64,000 bases of DNA, taken from the NCBI GenBank assembly GCA_023846275.1, contig JAIUJO010000141.1:1198001-1262000 (forward strand). The letters run 5' to 3'. Of this stretch, positions 35,685-47,615 are shown in pieces. Made by a program: the position numbers and the translations under genes. The notes beneath the pieces are model-generated. The model did not search any database. It was given only the letters and a program-made list of their open reading frames with translations, and had not been told where the DNA came from. Source of the DNA: Vanilla planifolia. Lineage: Eukaryota; Streptophyta; Magnoliopsida; Asparagales; Orchidaceae. The first letter of the stretch is position 1. Every line of letters starts with the position of its first letter.

Positions 35685-38600
35685 GTATGTCAATATTAGT
35701 TTTCCTTGTGTATGATTTCAGTATAATTTATTCAGGAATGCTTGAGGAAGTTTGTGCATTGATACTGTAGATACATAGATGCCTAATTGCAGCACCCAAT
35801 AAATTTTTTGTTTAAAGTTGAGTGCAGGAAATACGGGCACCAACTCGTACATAAGAATTTTAAATGATATCTCTACTGTTTTGTTGAAAATTGATCCACA
35901 TTTTTTAAAAGACTAGTGCTTTTTTCCTATTTTTTTCAAACATTCGAATTTTTAACCATAAAAGAATACTGAGGCAAATGACGGTGAGCTACAATTCATG
36001 GATGTGAAAGGTCAATGTTAGTCTTATTTTTTCATTTTCCACTAAAAATTTTTCCTAAATTTTTTTGTAATATGAATCAATATATCACATTGTTAGGGCA
36101 TGCAAGGCATTCAAAGCATTGGCAAAAAAAGGGGAACAACCAATAGCTAGGGCATACTAGGCCCTAGGTGGATGTAAGACTTTATAAGTGCGTGCCATAT
36201 CCCACGTTTGGAAGGCACTAAATCTTGATAACCTAGGCATAATGAAGAGAGATTTAATCTCAATCTATATGATTTATGTTTAGGATCAAGGTTAAATGAT
36301 TTGATTTTGTATTACAATAAGAATTATTATTTATATAGATAAAATAAATTTATAATAGAAACTTAATTAATTTGATTTATTCAAAAGGAAAGTATACGTA
36401 TTATTAATATAATAGTATTTGAAATAATAATATATTACTGATTATCTAAATCTAAATGATAACAAGACAATCAATAAAATTAAACTCTTAAATATTAATC
36501 CTAATAGATGGTCTAGTGTTGGAGGCATGTGACGATTGCTACTGATTAGTGAGATAGATTTAGAAGTCAATATATGAAATGACATCTAAGTTTACAAAGC
36601 AAACTAATAGGGGAACTCCCTTGATAATGCTTGAGCAATAAAGATTGTGGTGAAGATATATGCAAGGGAATGTCAAGGGTGTGGAATAAAAAATAATAAT
36701 TTCTACATGAATATGGTCTCACAGCTCATAAGTGATATGAAACTTAAAACTAGTATATAAAGTCTATCATGCATGATATTCATAAATGAAAAAATAAGAC
36801 ATGCATCACTGTTCAAATGTTACTTTCAATTAATTAAATGTTTTAGACATGTCAATTGAACTAATGCCAAAAACATAAATACCCAAATAAGTTATGAAAA
36901 TCAACATTACGAATAACAGAATTTCAATTTACCAAATCGCTCGTTTTAATTTCAACTATACTTATGATACAAAAAACAAAGTTAGTATGCATCAAAATTC
37001 TATTATATCTACACAATACATATACATATATATAAGTACTCATGTACATTATAATTTACTTATCATAACTCATATATAATATAATCACTTCGTGGATATA
37101 TTGTGGTCCCCTTAAAATAGGAGGAATGTTATAGCCAATCTATAATGAAAGTGAGGTTATCACCACTTGAAACAAAGGAGTTGTCTCTCTGAGAGCTTAT
37201 AAACCTTGTTATCCAATCATAGAGTTAAAATGCTATCATTAACTATCACATTCAACATTCAATGACACTTATATATAATCAATCATAGAGTTATTAATAA
37301 TGATGTAATAATATTATGAAACATGACTTTAAAGAAATATCAATTATAGGAATCACTTGAGCTGCCAATGTTAATGAAATTGTATTATGTTCTATAGTAA
37401 ATACTCAGTTAATTTCATAAGACTAAAATTAATATGTAAATAACCAATTTGTTATAACATGTTACATGTTCTCTTATTGGGATCACGCAACAATTTCAAG
37501 AAATGAGCTAACTATAGGTACATATGACTTTTATTTTTTAAAGAAAATGAATTACATATAAAAATTGATTTAACTTAAACTAAGAAATCAATATAAGTTC
37601 CTCAAGTTGAAGGATGCATTCTTCTAATTGTTAGGTGTCACTTATTGCAAAATATACGTGTCGGGTCAAAACTTTTTTTAGGTGCATAATGCGAGTTCAA
37701 CTAGTGCTGATTTGAACTGCTAAAAAGTGATGTATAGACAAAACAAATGTTGTACACATTTAAGCAATATTAAATTTAATGATTCAATTTATTGTTCTAG
37801 TTTTTGTGATTTATTCAATTGATTTTAAACAAAGAAACTTATCCATGATATGCTCCTTCATTCCTCCACAACAATTTGTATCATGCTTATATTATTCATT
37901 CCTACAATTGGCTCTACATTAGTCCATTCGTCTATTATTGAATTTTGAATATTTTTGTGTTATTTGTGTGAATGTTGCATGTCTGCCCTTATGTTTTTCT
38001 CCATTCTGGAAGAAATAAAAGGCTAAATCACCGTCGTATCGTTATGTATCGTATCTTGATAATATGAGAAAAATCCATGACTTTTATAGCAAGCTGGAAA
38101 TCAAGGCCAAGTAATTTGACTTTGTGTTATTAAAATCAAAAAGATATATGTTAGAGAAGAATTTGGCAATTAGAGCAATCAAGTCTTATTTAATTAAAAA
38201 ATATACACATTATTACACTAAATTTGATAATAAGCACTTAAAATGTGAACAATATAATGTTGTTCATAGACAAAATTTTGATGATGACTAGATAAGTAAT
38301 TAATTAAGATAATATAATAAAACATCTAAATATACCATTATTGAAAGATAGTTTATTAGTAATACTCCAATGACAATATACTAACAAGTAAATTTTGTCT
38401 GAAAAAATATGTAAAGCAATGTTTGAGGTTCTAACCAATTAGTAGATGAAACTTCATGTCACAACATTTATGACAAGATGTTGGATAATGAATGCTCTAC
38501 CATATGCAATTGAATAAGATTAAAAACCAAAAGTGTGGTTTATTCTATCATCTTTGTTGTTTATGAACAATCGTACACATGATATGCTATTTGCATCATG

Positions 38601-41600
38601 ATCCACTATATTCATGCAAAGACTAATATATGTATACTCATATATGGAGTCATACATCCCACCATCCAATTACAAGAGCTCATAGGTAATATAATTATCA
38701 TGTCAGTTTGGTAAGAAGGATGTTCACCACTATCATAAAATAGAATAGTCATGGCTTCTTGGGCTTTTTGATTGCATTAACCAACCTTTATGAAACATAA
38801 GGATACCATTAACCATTATGTCCCGCATACAATCATGGCCATATGATCAATGTTAAAAAAATTTTAAATGATGTGCTGTTATTATGCATCATGAGCTTCA
38901 TATACATCATTAATATTGTAAATAAATAATTATAATATGAAATTCATTGAATATGGACAAGTCATATGTGAATAAAGTAAGAACATAAATAACCAATATG
39001 TAACTACATATCATTTCCTATCCTTGGAGATCATACACCAATCACAAGTATACATATCACATAACAATTTACATCTAAATTTTCTTTATACATTAGTTAA
39101 ATTATTACAACAAAACTAGGCTTTACATGAATTTTAATATTTTTTAGAGTGTATAAGTTAAACTTTATTTATCGTGTGTCATTGAGTTAAGGATTGTTTA
39201 CGACAAAAGCAATAATTTTTCCCTAATATGAAAAGCTCGCATATTGCAAAATGCGCTACCCCAAAAATCATTATAATTTGTAAATCAATTTCTGCAAATT
39301 TTGATGTCAACTACATATGTGTGACATCTATTTAACAACATATTCACTTGCATGGATAACACTAATGGTACTAATTGCTAAATTAATTATTGTGCCTAAA
39401 TAAAAAAGAAATTTAATAAACAATCATGAAGAGATGATTGTTAATTTTTTTAAGATTTAGAGATCAAAGAAAGAGCAAGCATGTGACCAAGAAGTTTTAT
39501 CTGTAGACCTTGGATTTAGGAAAAACATATGGCTATGAGGAAGCAAGAGGACAATTTAATATGTAGTTGTTACAAATAAATGAGGGTTCCACTCTTTACA
39601 AGAAGAGTTATGACCTTAAACATAGGAGAATGGCTATCATTTGGAAGTAGATAAGATGATCCCCATCATTATTAATGTCAGGGCTGGTCTAGTTGGGAGT
39701 TGTACAATCTATTTGTTGTTCATGTGTATAATTTATGCATGTTTGAATTAAGTTGTATGCTTATAATATTTTTAACATTGCATGTAATTATATAATAATT
39801 GATAAAAACATAAAGATTAGGAAACTGAAGAAATCTAGTTTCATGTATTCTACATGAATTGTTAAGCATAATATGTTGTTTCTTTACATACGGTACATTA
39901 CACCTTGACGTATTGTGTATAGAGTTTATAAGGAGTAGATAGAGAATTATAAGTAATATGTCAAGGTTATAAAGACAAAACAAAGAGTTACGTACAATAC
40001 ATGAATTTTTATATACGATTCAACGAGTTTATAAGAGCCAATTAGAGAATTGCATGCAATACATGAATTATTATGTATGATAAGTTGATTCTACGTACAT
40101 TACAAGAAGAATAAGAATTGCTCATAGTAGAGATTAATACTTTATATGGACATACTATATGTCGAGATGATGTATAGCATTTCAACCTGATGTAAGTTTC
40201 CTAAAAGAATTAAAAATTGTAAGTGAAATTTTGGGATAATTAATCTATTGTGGAGAAAAAATATTTAAAATAATTATTATGAAAAGATATTTATGATTTA
40301 ATTTTTCTTTTTGTTGGGAAAGTTTTTTGAGGATAAAATACATGATGAATTGAACCTTAAGTTTTGGGATTTATTTTATATACATATGAATTTAAATATT
40401 GTTGAATTTATTTTAGAATATGACTTGAAATTTTATTAAGTGCAGCATGGATTTTGGAAATCAAAAGATGTGTGAGGAAGAAAAGAACCATTCTAATATC
40501 AAAATGGCCATAATATTTCAAGGGAAAGGAGATTAATTGAAGGGAGAGTTTATTAGTGATACAGTTTAGGAGGGTTGTTATGAAAGCTAAAAATGAGAAG
40601 AATGTGAGAATGAATCAATCAAATTGTCTTATAGAGCTATTCTTAAGCTTACTATGTTCACCACACCTTGTAGGCACTAGAGATCGTTTCCATGTAGATG
40701 GCTGCTTATATAAGATTGAAATTTTGTTTTATAGTATGGTGCGTGCGGACCACAAGATAGTTTTTTTTTGTTGTATTAGTATTAAAATAGTGTTACTAGG
40801 CAAGTGTAATAAGGCAATATAGAATCTAATTTGGAGAAAGATCATATTTAAAATATTGTGTAGAGAATTTTATCAAGCTTTTTTGGAATTTTATATCCTA
40901 GAGTTGGCTGTAGAAAATATGAGAGATGAGACTAGTCATGTATGCATTGGAATTGTTGATTATAGAGAAAGAGATCTAAATTATTTGCAAGGGTCTATGA
41001 TAGAATTATTTTTTTATTTTATTTTTCTTAATTAGCTCTCGTGTGAACATGTTAAGAGTTTTTTTATGGCTTTTTAAGTGGGCACATTATTTTTTACAAG
41101 CATGGCATTACATTTGTCACAAATTTGTATTATATTAGGAAAAAAAGAAAAGGATATTTTCTTTAAGTAAATAAGATATTATTTTTAAGGGTATCAAAAA
41201 GAGATTGTAAAAGTTAAACAAAGATTTCTCTTAAGAATAAGGCCCTTATATTGAAAGAAGTCATTTTGTTTCCAAATGGTTTTATCACATTTTGAGGTAT
41301 CATTTAGTGGTCGAATCCAATAATAGACCCAATGATGTGTTCTATCTCACTATTAGGTATCGTTTAGAGGTGAAACCTAATTTTGAAGGAATATCTAGCT
41401 TTTTTGAGGATTAAACTATAACTATTAATGGAAGGGAAATGGAAAACGGTTGAATAAAGGAAAATATTGAATTAAAAGGGCATGTATTCTAATGGAGGTT
41501 TAAAATAAGAGTAAAAATAATTACAAAGAAAATTTAAAAGAATTTAATATAGTGTATGGAAACGTTGCAATGATATATTAGTCTCATTTTAGATAACTTA

Positions 41601-43689
41601 CAATTGATATAATATATTTTGTTACTGTGATCTAACATACGTCATGACCCAATCTTGTAGTTCCTTGTATTTTTCTTAGATATTTTTTGTCTGTTGAGCT
41701 CATGATTTTTGGCTTAGTTTTATTTGGCTAAAAAATTTTACAAAATGAAGACATATCACAAGAAGATTGCTGGCTCATTATTTGCTCCTGTGGTAATCAT
41801 ACAACAATTACAAGTATATTTAAAAAAATGTTTAAGAAAAGAGATTATAAAGAAACATGACCTATTGATGATTTTAAGATATAATAAATATAAATACCTT
41901 ATAAAAATTTATTTAGCATATATGAATAAACTAATGAGAGTCTTTAATATTGAGAGGTATACTTATCACAAGAATATAAGGCAAAATGAGGGTGATATTA
42001 GCTTTATAGTTTCTTACTTTTCCTTATATGGTTGTGTTAGAATTTTCTTTATATTTGACACATGAGATGTTGTGACAATTATATGTATTAATTTCATATT
42101 TGATAGAATTATTATTTTTATTTTCATTGTAAGAACTATTTAGATTATGTAAATCATGTCTTTGTGAAAGAGATTTAAATTGTTAATTTTTTAGCAATCG
42201 TCTTGGTTTAAAAAATGATAAAAATGTTTTCAAAATAAAAAATGTTTTTTTTGCTAAATAAAGGTTTTTTATTTCTCAAAAAATAAGGATTAAAATTTTT
42301 GATAGTCATAAAGCGGCACTTAAGTATGGTACTTCTTGTTTTATGCTCAAGATTGCATGAGTTTGTGTGATATGTTACTATACAAAAACATGCAAAAACA
42401 ATTTATGAATTCATCAACCAATTGGAAATGAGTATCTTTTCATCTTAAGATAAGAGTAGCTTTCTTAAGTGAAGCAACATTAAGTATCACACCATGTATT
42501 GTTCGAGTGGTCAATTTAGCATAAACGATGCATAAAATTAATGCAATATCTTTGGATGAAAGTCAAATTAGTGGAGATTTTTTCGCCAAAATTCATCTTG
42601 ATTAAGAAGGTGGTCTTAGTTGAAAGGGCAGAGGCACATTGTAATGTCTATCCTTATTTGTTTTGGTTGATTTCAATTTTTTTGCATTATAATAAAGCCG
42701 TACTTGATGTCTGAAGTGCCAAACTGGCATGCCTTTGATGCATGTGATATAATCGATATCATTGAGGTTGTATATAGGGCTAACATGGTAGGATTGTGTT
42801 GAGGAAGCTCAAATATTTAATAATTATGATTGCATCGTAAAATAATAGCCAAAGTGTGAAGAAAATGCATGATGACTTGTCGCAGAGTAGAGCTTGCTTC
42901 GAGAGAAAGTTGAACTTAATTGATGAAGCTTATCTATCATCTTGAGATCTTTCTAAGCTTGTCGATTGGTTATCGAGGAGTGTTAGAATCCATGGATACT
43001 TTAGTTGAAGGTGTCGATTATGAATACTAATCATTAGTGGGAAGTAGTTGATACTCGTGTGATCGAGATAAGCTATCAAGGGATGTCCTTGAGGATTAAC
43101 TTGTGGTTCTTCACATAATTTTTATTGAAAAGCCAATGAAGGTAGCTGGTTCATGTCAATTTTAATATCAACATCATCTATTGATACTTTTTGATAGTCA
43201 ATCTTGATCCATTTTAGTTGACAGATATTTTGTTTTCCATTTTTTGTTTTAGCAGGTCGACATATATACCTTTCTCTTTTTTTAATCTTCAAATTCTTAT
43301 ACAAGATTTTATTGTTGGTTTCTTTGTATCATTACTATGGCTTTTCATCTTTCTAGCACATATCTCTTTGAATTCTTGATACTTACACACTTGGGTCATG
43401 TTTTATAACAAAATTAGTTTTTAACCTCAATTTCTACTTCTTGTTTCTACCTAAAAGATGATTTGTAATTTTGGGCACACTTTTTAGATCTTCTACACAC
43501 TAACTCAGGTGTATTACCAATATAATTGATAATGTTATCTTGCATATGATTTTTGTTTTGCATTATCTCCTAGAACATAAATCTCAGACTTTTACACTTG
43601 AATAAATTTATTTTCTTATGTTTAAGTTAATATTTTCTATTCTTGGGTAATTCATTTGTTTTATCTCTTGTACTTTTTAAAGTGGACAT
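35685..43689. other. Intron 2 of kinesin copy 2, left part
   Basis: About 8 kb of AT-rich sequence. Two diverged copies of a motif TTTATAAG.....TAGAGAATT lie about 104 bp apart near 39,923 and 40,027. A 113-codon frame at 41,724-42,065 is Lys/Tyr/Ile-rich and resembles no family. The segment 42,450-43,120 is less AT-rich and may be old LTR sequence. No domain was recognised. Confidence 0.5.
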
Positions 43690-44310
43690 GTTAGATCATT
43701 AATTGATGTTGGATGGTGAAACATTTCATGGTATCACTTTAAAATCTTTACAATCTAAAAGTTCTTTTTTCCTCTTTAAGATATAATCAATACGTTTAAG
43801 AGACTTTTCTTTTCAAGTAATTAATGCTCCTTTTGTTTCATAAAAAATGCAAGCAATAGTAAAATCATATGCTGAAGTGAACAAGAAAAAATTTTATTAC
43901 CTTTATTAACTTTCCTAATCCATAACCACCAAGATATTGTTTAAATTCATTTTCTTTTTACTTATAAGCTATTTAAGTCTCTTAAAATTAAAATGTTTTT
44001 CATTGATGCTTAGCGTTAACTTTTCCAAATCAATCTAAACTTTTCCTAAACATATTTAGTCGACTTTTAGGAGTAGTCATTGCCAACATTTATAATTTGC
44101 TTTGTTATAATGATCTTTGAAGCTATAATCCTTTCACTAATCCTTATAACATCTATTACAACTTTTAAATTTTTATTCAAAATTACGACAATTCTATTTT
44201 TATCATGTTTCTAACCTAATTGTCAAAACTTAAATGCTAAAGTATTAAATTCTTTAGCCTTGTCTCATATCTACTTTCCTTTTTTGATGCACAACATTTG
44301 TCCTTCATTG
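43690..44310 (-). mobile_element. RTE-type LINE endonuclease remnant (antisense)
   Basis: The minus strand, read downward from about 44,300, gives DKNRIVVILNKNLKVVIDVI, RISERIIASKIIITKQIINV, ILILRDLNSL, SAYDFTIACIFYETKGALIT and RIDYILKRKKELLDCKDFKV. Plant RTE-clade LINE endonucleases (an APE-like nuclease, often annotated as craniofacial-development-protein-2-like) carry RNGVGI.VDK.LK..VV.VKR.SDR......V, then FIGGDLNGH, YDL.I.NT.F.K.E.HLIT and S.IDY.L.R...R..CKDCKVIP. The order and spacing agree. Several stops and frame changes are present, and the reverse transcriptase that should follow was not found. Confidence 0.87.
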
Positions 44311-46282
44311 AATAGTTATGTTTAAAATTTCCATCAACTTTCTAACTAAAGTAAATAATTTTTAACATCCTATAATAATTCTTGTGTCTTGGACTGACTT
44401 TTTTATTTAGTCATCCAAGATAATGCTGTATCTTTTGCTAATTTAAGACAACATCTTGGTGTGCATAGCTCATGCTCACTTGTCACTTTATTCTAAGGGA
44501 TGCATTAACACTAATGAAATTTTTTTTGGGATTCATTTTGTTTGTTTTACACAGGTTTTGAATTGCATAACATAGTCCTTCACTTCATTTAAATAGAATC
44601 TAGACTTGGAAAAAACCTGTTGAACTAGAAGATAGTTTTAGAAGGTGCAATTCTATTGTTTAATTGTCTGATCTATTGAACTGACAAGTTGAAAAGTGTG
44701 ATAGATTAGTTTTTAGGCTGGCATGTATTTTGTCCATGAAATTAAGGTTCAATGATATTAGACAATCTAGTTAACTTTTTTTATATGCCAATACATGTCC
44801 AAAAAAATGACTAGTAAATCTAAAAAATTTTTCAAAGAAGATAGAGAACAATTAGATTTACATGGAATTATTTCAGCAAGGAGCATACATGGGCCATCCT
44901 TAAAATGAACTAAGCATGCTGCACTAGAATCCATATTATGTAGTGAAGTGATCACATGAGATCTCAAGAAATTCAAGAAAACATTAGTGAACGGTGACTG
45001 TGAGTAGAACATTTCATAGAAGGAAGTCCATACTTTAGAGCATAAATTTACCACATGTAAGAAATTTCAAAAACAATGGAGATGATCTTTTCGATGAAAA
45101 CACAAAACAAAGAAAGAAGCAAGAATAACGGAAGAGTAGCCTGAAGGAAAACCATGAACAATGAATGAGAGAATGAAACGTGAAATATAATGTCGAACTC
45201 AATAAACTCCATAAATCCTTGGTATGCATTCAAAACTAAACAAACCTTGGATTTACTACTTGAGATCTTAGTCATAGCTTCTGAAGAGTTCTATTTACTA
45301 TTTCTAGACTTCGTTGCCTTGATCATTGCCGAACTTTTTTGGTCAGACATCCAGTTCATCTCATTTACTTTGCTACGTTTAATCATTTAAAGTGTATCAG
45401 TTCAGTAATAATATTATGTAGTTCGAATTCACAAAAATTGGACATAAGCTCAGCAAGCATATATACATGTGTTTACTAGTTTATTAAATTCTTTGTTGTG
45501 GTCCATATTAATTGGAAGTATTTAGTATGTTAACGTTAGAAAAATGTTATATATAATTTATGTTAATTATAGAGGAGTATATTTGACATTGGTTCTTGGA
45601 AATATTAATGTTGGGTGTATAGGAAAGAAAATCATAAACCAGTATTATTTGGAGGAATAAAATTATTTTATGATGTAAGTTTTCAATCAAGATTATAAAA
45701 TCGAAGAGGTATTTAGAAACAATGTTTGATGAAAATAATTTCTTTGATGAAGAACGTAGTCAAGCTTTTAAAATAGTGCCTTAGGAAAGTTATTTGGATT
45801 GCTCAAAGGAAGAATGAAGTATATTACGTTATGATGTTAAAATCATATCTTAAGGTCACTTGGTCAAACAATGGTTAATCTTTATTCCACATGGATTAGC
45901 CAACTTTTTTTCTTTGTTGTAGTTTTATTACATATTTGTTTTACTTTTAAGTGCTCATATTTTTCAAGGCACAACAAAAAAGTGGAGGAAATATATTGTG
46001 TTGCTGGTCGTTCTTGAATATGGACTATAGTTTAAACTAATAAAATTATGTAAACGGAGTCCTCTCTAAATTATTTTTTTATTTTCAATTAAATAATGAT
46101 GTTTTGAAAGAACTTTTGGTTACATATCAAAGAGGTATAGTTTTCTTAAACTTATATTTTAGTTCATGGCTTATTTTCTCTTCCAATGGTTGAATTTTGT
46201 TAGGTGTATATGTTGTGCATAGCATTTTGAGTAATTATTATTTTACATTCTATTTCTTATTAGTAAAATGTTTTGCTAATAG
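44311..46282. other. Intron 2 of kinesin copy 2, right part
   Basis: No supported feature. Overlapping open frames on both strands at 44,767-45,390 have no recognisable similarity and look like chance frames. Confidence 0.5.
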
Positions 46283-46398
46283 GTACAATACATGCATATA
46301 GACAAACAAGCAGTGGTAAGACGTATACCATGAGAACATCTGCCAGTAAACAAGGAATCATATCATTTTCTGTTCATGAGTTATTTAGAATCATTGAA
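46283..46398 (+). pseudogene. Kinesin-7 copy 2, P-loop exon
   Basis: A GCTAATAG acceptor leads into GTIHAYRQTSSGKTYTM, RTSASKQGIISFSVHELF and RIIE, then GT. The Walker A motif GQTSSGKT is intact except that the leading Gly is Arg (RQTSSGKT). The following block matches the family's PGVI..AVHDLF..I. The exon has no stop. It is separated from exon 2 by 10.6 kb, and the split Gly codon phases agree. Confidence 0.95.
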
Positions 46399-46759
46399 GT
46401 CATGGTTTGCCTCTACAACTATAAATCCTTCCAAACTTTTTAATGAATATTTTTTCATAATTTGTTGTTGTTCTTTTTTATATTTTTTTGGTGTGTTCCT
46501 TTTAAAGGATTATTTTTTATCTTAATTTTTGGCATTTATTGCACTTGGTTTTTAGAATTAATAAAATAGCTTAGCATCCATTTCCTCATTTACTACATAG
46601 AAGTCCTTGACTAGTAAAAATGTTTTTCATCAACAAGAGATAGATCTGCTTGTAATTATTAGCTTAATGTTTCAAATCTAAAAGGAATCAACATTTATGT
46701 AAAAATTAGTTTAATATTCTACTAGCTGCATAGCTATTTAGCTTTATTTTTTCCTTTAG

Positions 46760-46873
46760 AAAGTGGATAGAGAGTTCCTTATTTGAGTGTCTTACATGGA
46801 GATATACAACAAGTAGATCAATGACTTGTTGGCTCCTAGGCATCAAAAGTTGCAAATTCACAAAACACTTCAG
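46760..46873 (+). pseudogene. Kinesin-7 copy 2, exon with SYMEIYNE..NDLL
   Basis: A CCTTTAG acceptor is followed by KVDREFLI, TGA (46,784), VSYMEIYNK, TAG (46,814), INDLLAPRHQKLQIHKTLQ and a GTATAT donor. The family has DREFLLRVSYMEIYNEEINDLL.P....LQI.E.. here. The stops replace Arg (CGA to TGA) and Glu (GAG to TAG), each a single substitution. Confidence 0.95.
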
Positions 46874-46968
46874 GTATATTTTCAGCTTGTTCAATATGGT
46901 TCTATGTTTCATCACGATGAACTTTATTTATTTCTATTTGAATTATAAGTTCTACCTTATTTATGAAG

Positions 46969-47050
46969 AGAGGCATATATGTTGCTGGTTTGAAAGAGAA
47001 GATTGTTACCTCCCCTAGGCAAGTTCTTCAACTCATGGAATTTTGCGAAT
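46969..47050 (+). pseudogene. Kinesin-7 copy 2, exon RGIYVAGL..EFCE
   Basis: The open exon reads RGIYVAGLKEKIVTSP and RQVLQLMEFCE, with a consensus GTAAGT donor at 47,051. It matches exon 118-199 of copy 1 with few differences. Confidence 0.92.
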
Positions 47051-47132
47051 GTAAGTCCAAAATGTCATTTCCTTATTTCAGTTATATTGTAGTAGAACTG
47101 CAAATTAGGGCACAATTTCTTTTTTTTTACAA

Positions 47133-47200
47133 TTAATCAACACATCGGGGAGAAAAAAATGAACCTTTAAAGTAGCCGCTCCAATGCAATTTTTCGCATG
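47133..47200 (+). pseudogene. Kinesin-7 copy 2, switch-I exon
   Basis: The frame reads NQHIGEKKMNL, TAA (47,168), SSRSNAIFRM. The SSRS core of switch I survives here, whereas copy 1 has lost it. RH has become QH and TNM has become KKM. The AG acceptor reads AA and the donor reads GC, as in copy 1. Confidence 0.9.
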
Positions 47201-47276
47201 GCATTTATATTTGTTTGTTATCGTGCATTCTGTGAAACTTGTTTTAAGTGTATCAACTTATTAAATTTAATTCTAG

Positions 47277-47351
47277 ATTGTTGAAAGTAGGGAGAGAAGA
47301 GGAGAAGTTGATTTAATTAATTTTTTTTATGCTGTTTGTGTATCTATTCTG
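47277..47351 (+). pseudogene. Kinesin-7 copy 2, exon IVESRE..VSIL
   Basis: A TTCTAG acceptor leads to 25 open codons, IVESRERRGEVDLINF and FYAVCVSIL. The donor that reads GTAT in copy 1 is ATAT here, so it is destroyed. Confidence 0.88.
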
Positions 47352-47469
47352 ATATTTTGTTTTGGTGGCAAAATAATCATGCTTTTGTTTTATTTGTTTG
47401 TCATCTCTTATGCTTCTTTTAGAATAATTCTTGATGGTCTTCATAATGTTTTCTTTTTCTTTTTGATAG

Positions 47470-47615
47470 AACTTGGTGGATCTTCATGGATCAGAACATG
47501 CTGCTAAAATTGGTGTAGAAGGTATGTGCTTGAGAGAAGGCTGATATATAAATAAGTGCTTGTTGACCCTTGATACCATAATTTAAAAACTAAGCAATGG
47601 TCTTGAAAGCCAAAG
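47470..47615 (+). pseudogene. Kinesin-7 copy 2, switch-II exon
   Basis: A GATAG acceptor is followed by NLVDLHGSEHAAKIGVEG, MCLREG, TGA (47,542), YINKCLLTLDTII, TAA (47,584), KLSNGLESQ and a GTATG donor. The switch-II core DLAGSE is DLHGSE. The frame is otherwise uninterrupted, unlike copy 1, which carries an extra A. Confidence 0.94.

Larger units (their letters stand above)
35387..47615 (+). pseudogene. Kinesin-7 pseudogene, copy 2
   Basis: This is the N-terminal half of a second kinesin-7 gene, in the same orientation as copy 1. Exons are at 35,387-35,510, 35,595-35,684, 46,283-46,398, 46,760-46,873, 46,969-47,050, 47,133-47,200, 47,277-47,351 and 47,470-47,615. Together they cover the motor from the N-terminus through the P-loop, the IYNE..NDLL block and switch I to switch II. 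In-frame stops are at 35,615, 46,784, 46,814, 47,168, 47,542 and 47,584. Intron 2 is 10.6 kb and holds an antisense LINE remnant. Exons after switch II were not found downstream; a tandem array occupies much of that space. The two copies share intron sequence, so this is a segmental duplication. Confidence 0.93.

Noticed and set aside
41724-42065. 113-codon + strand frame
   Set aside because: Lys/Tyr/Ile-rich composition expected of AT-rich DNA; no domain and no homologous pattern recognised.
45035-45390. Overlapping open frames on both strands
   Set aside because: They overlap each other on opposite strands, have low-complexity composition and lie within a large intron.
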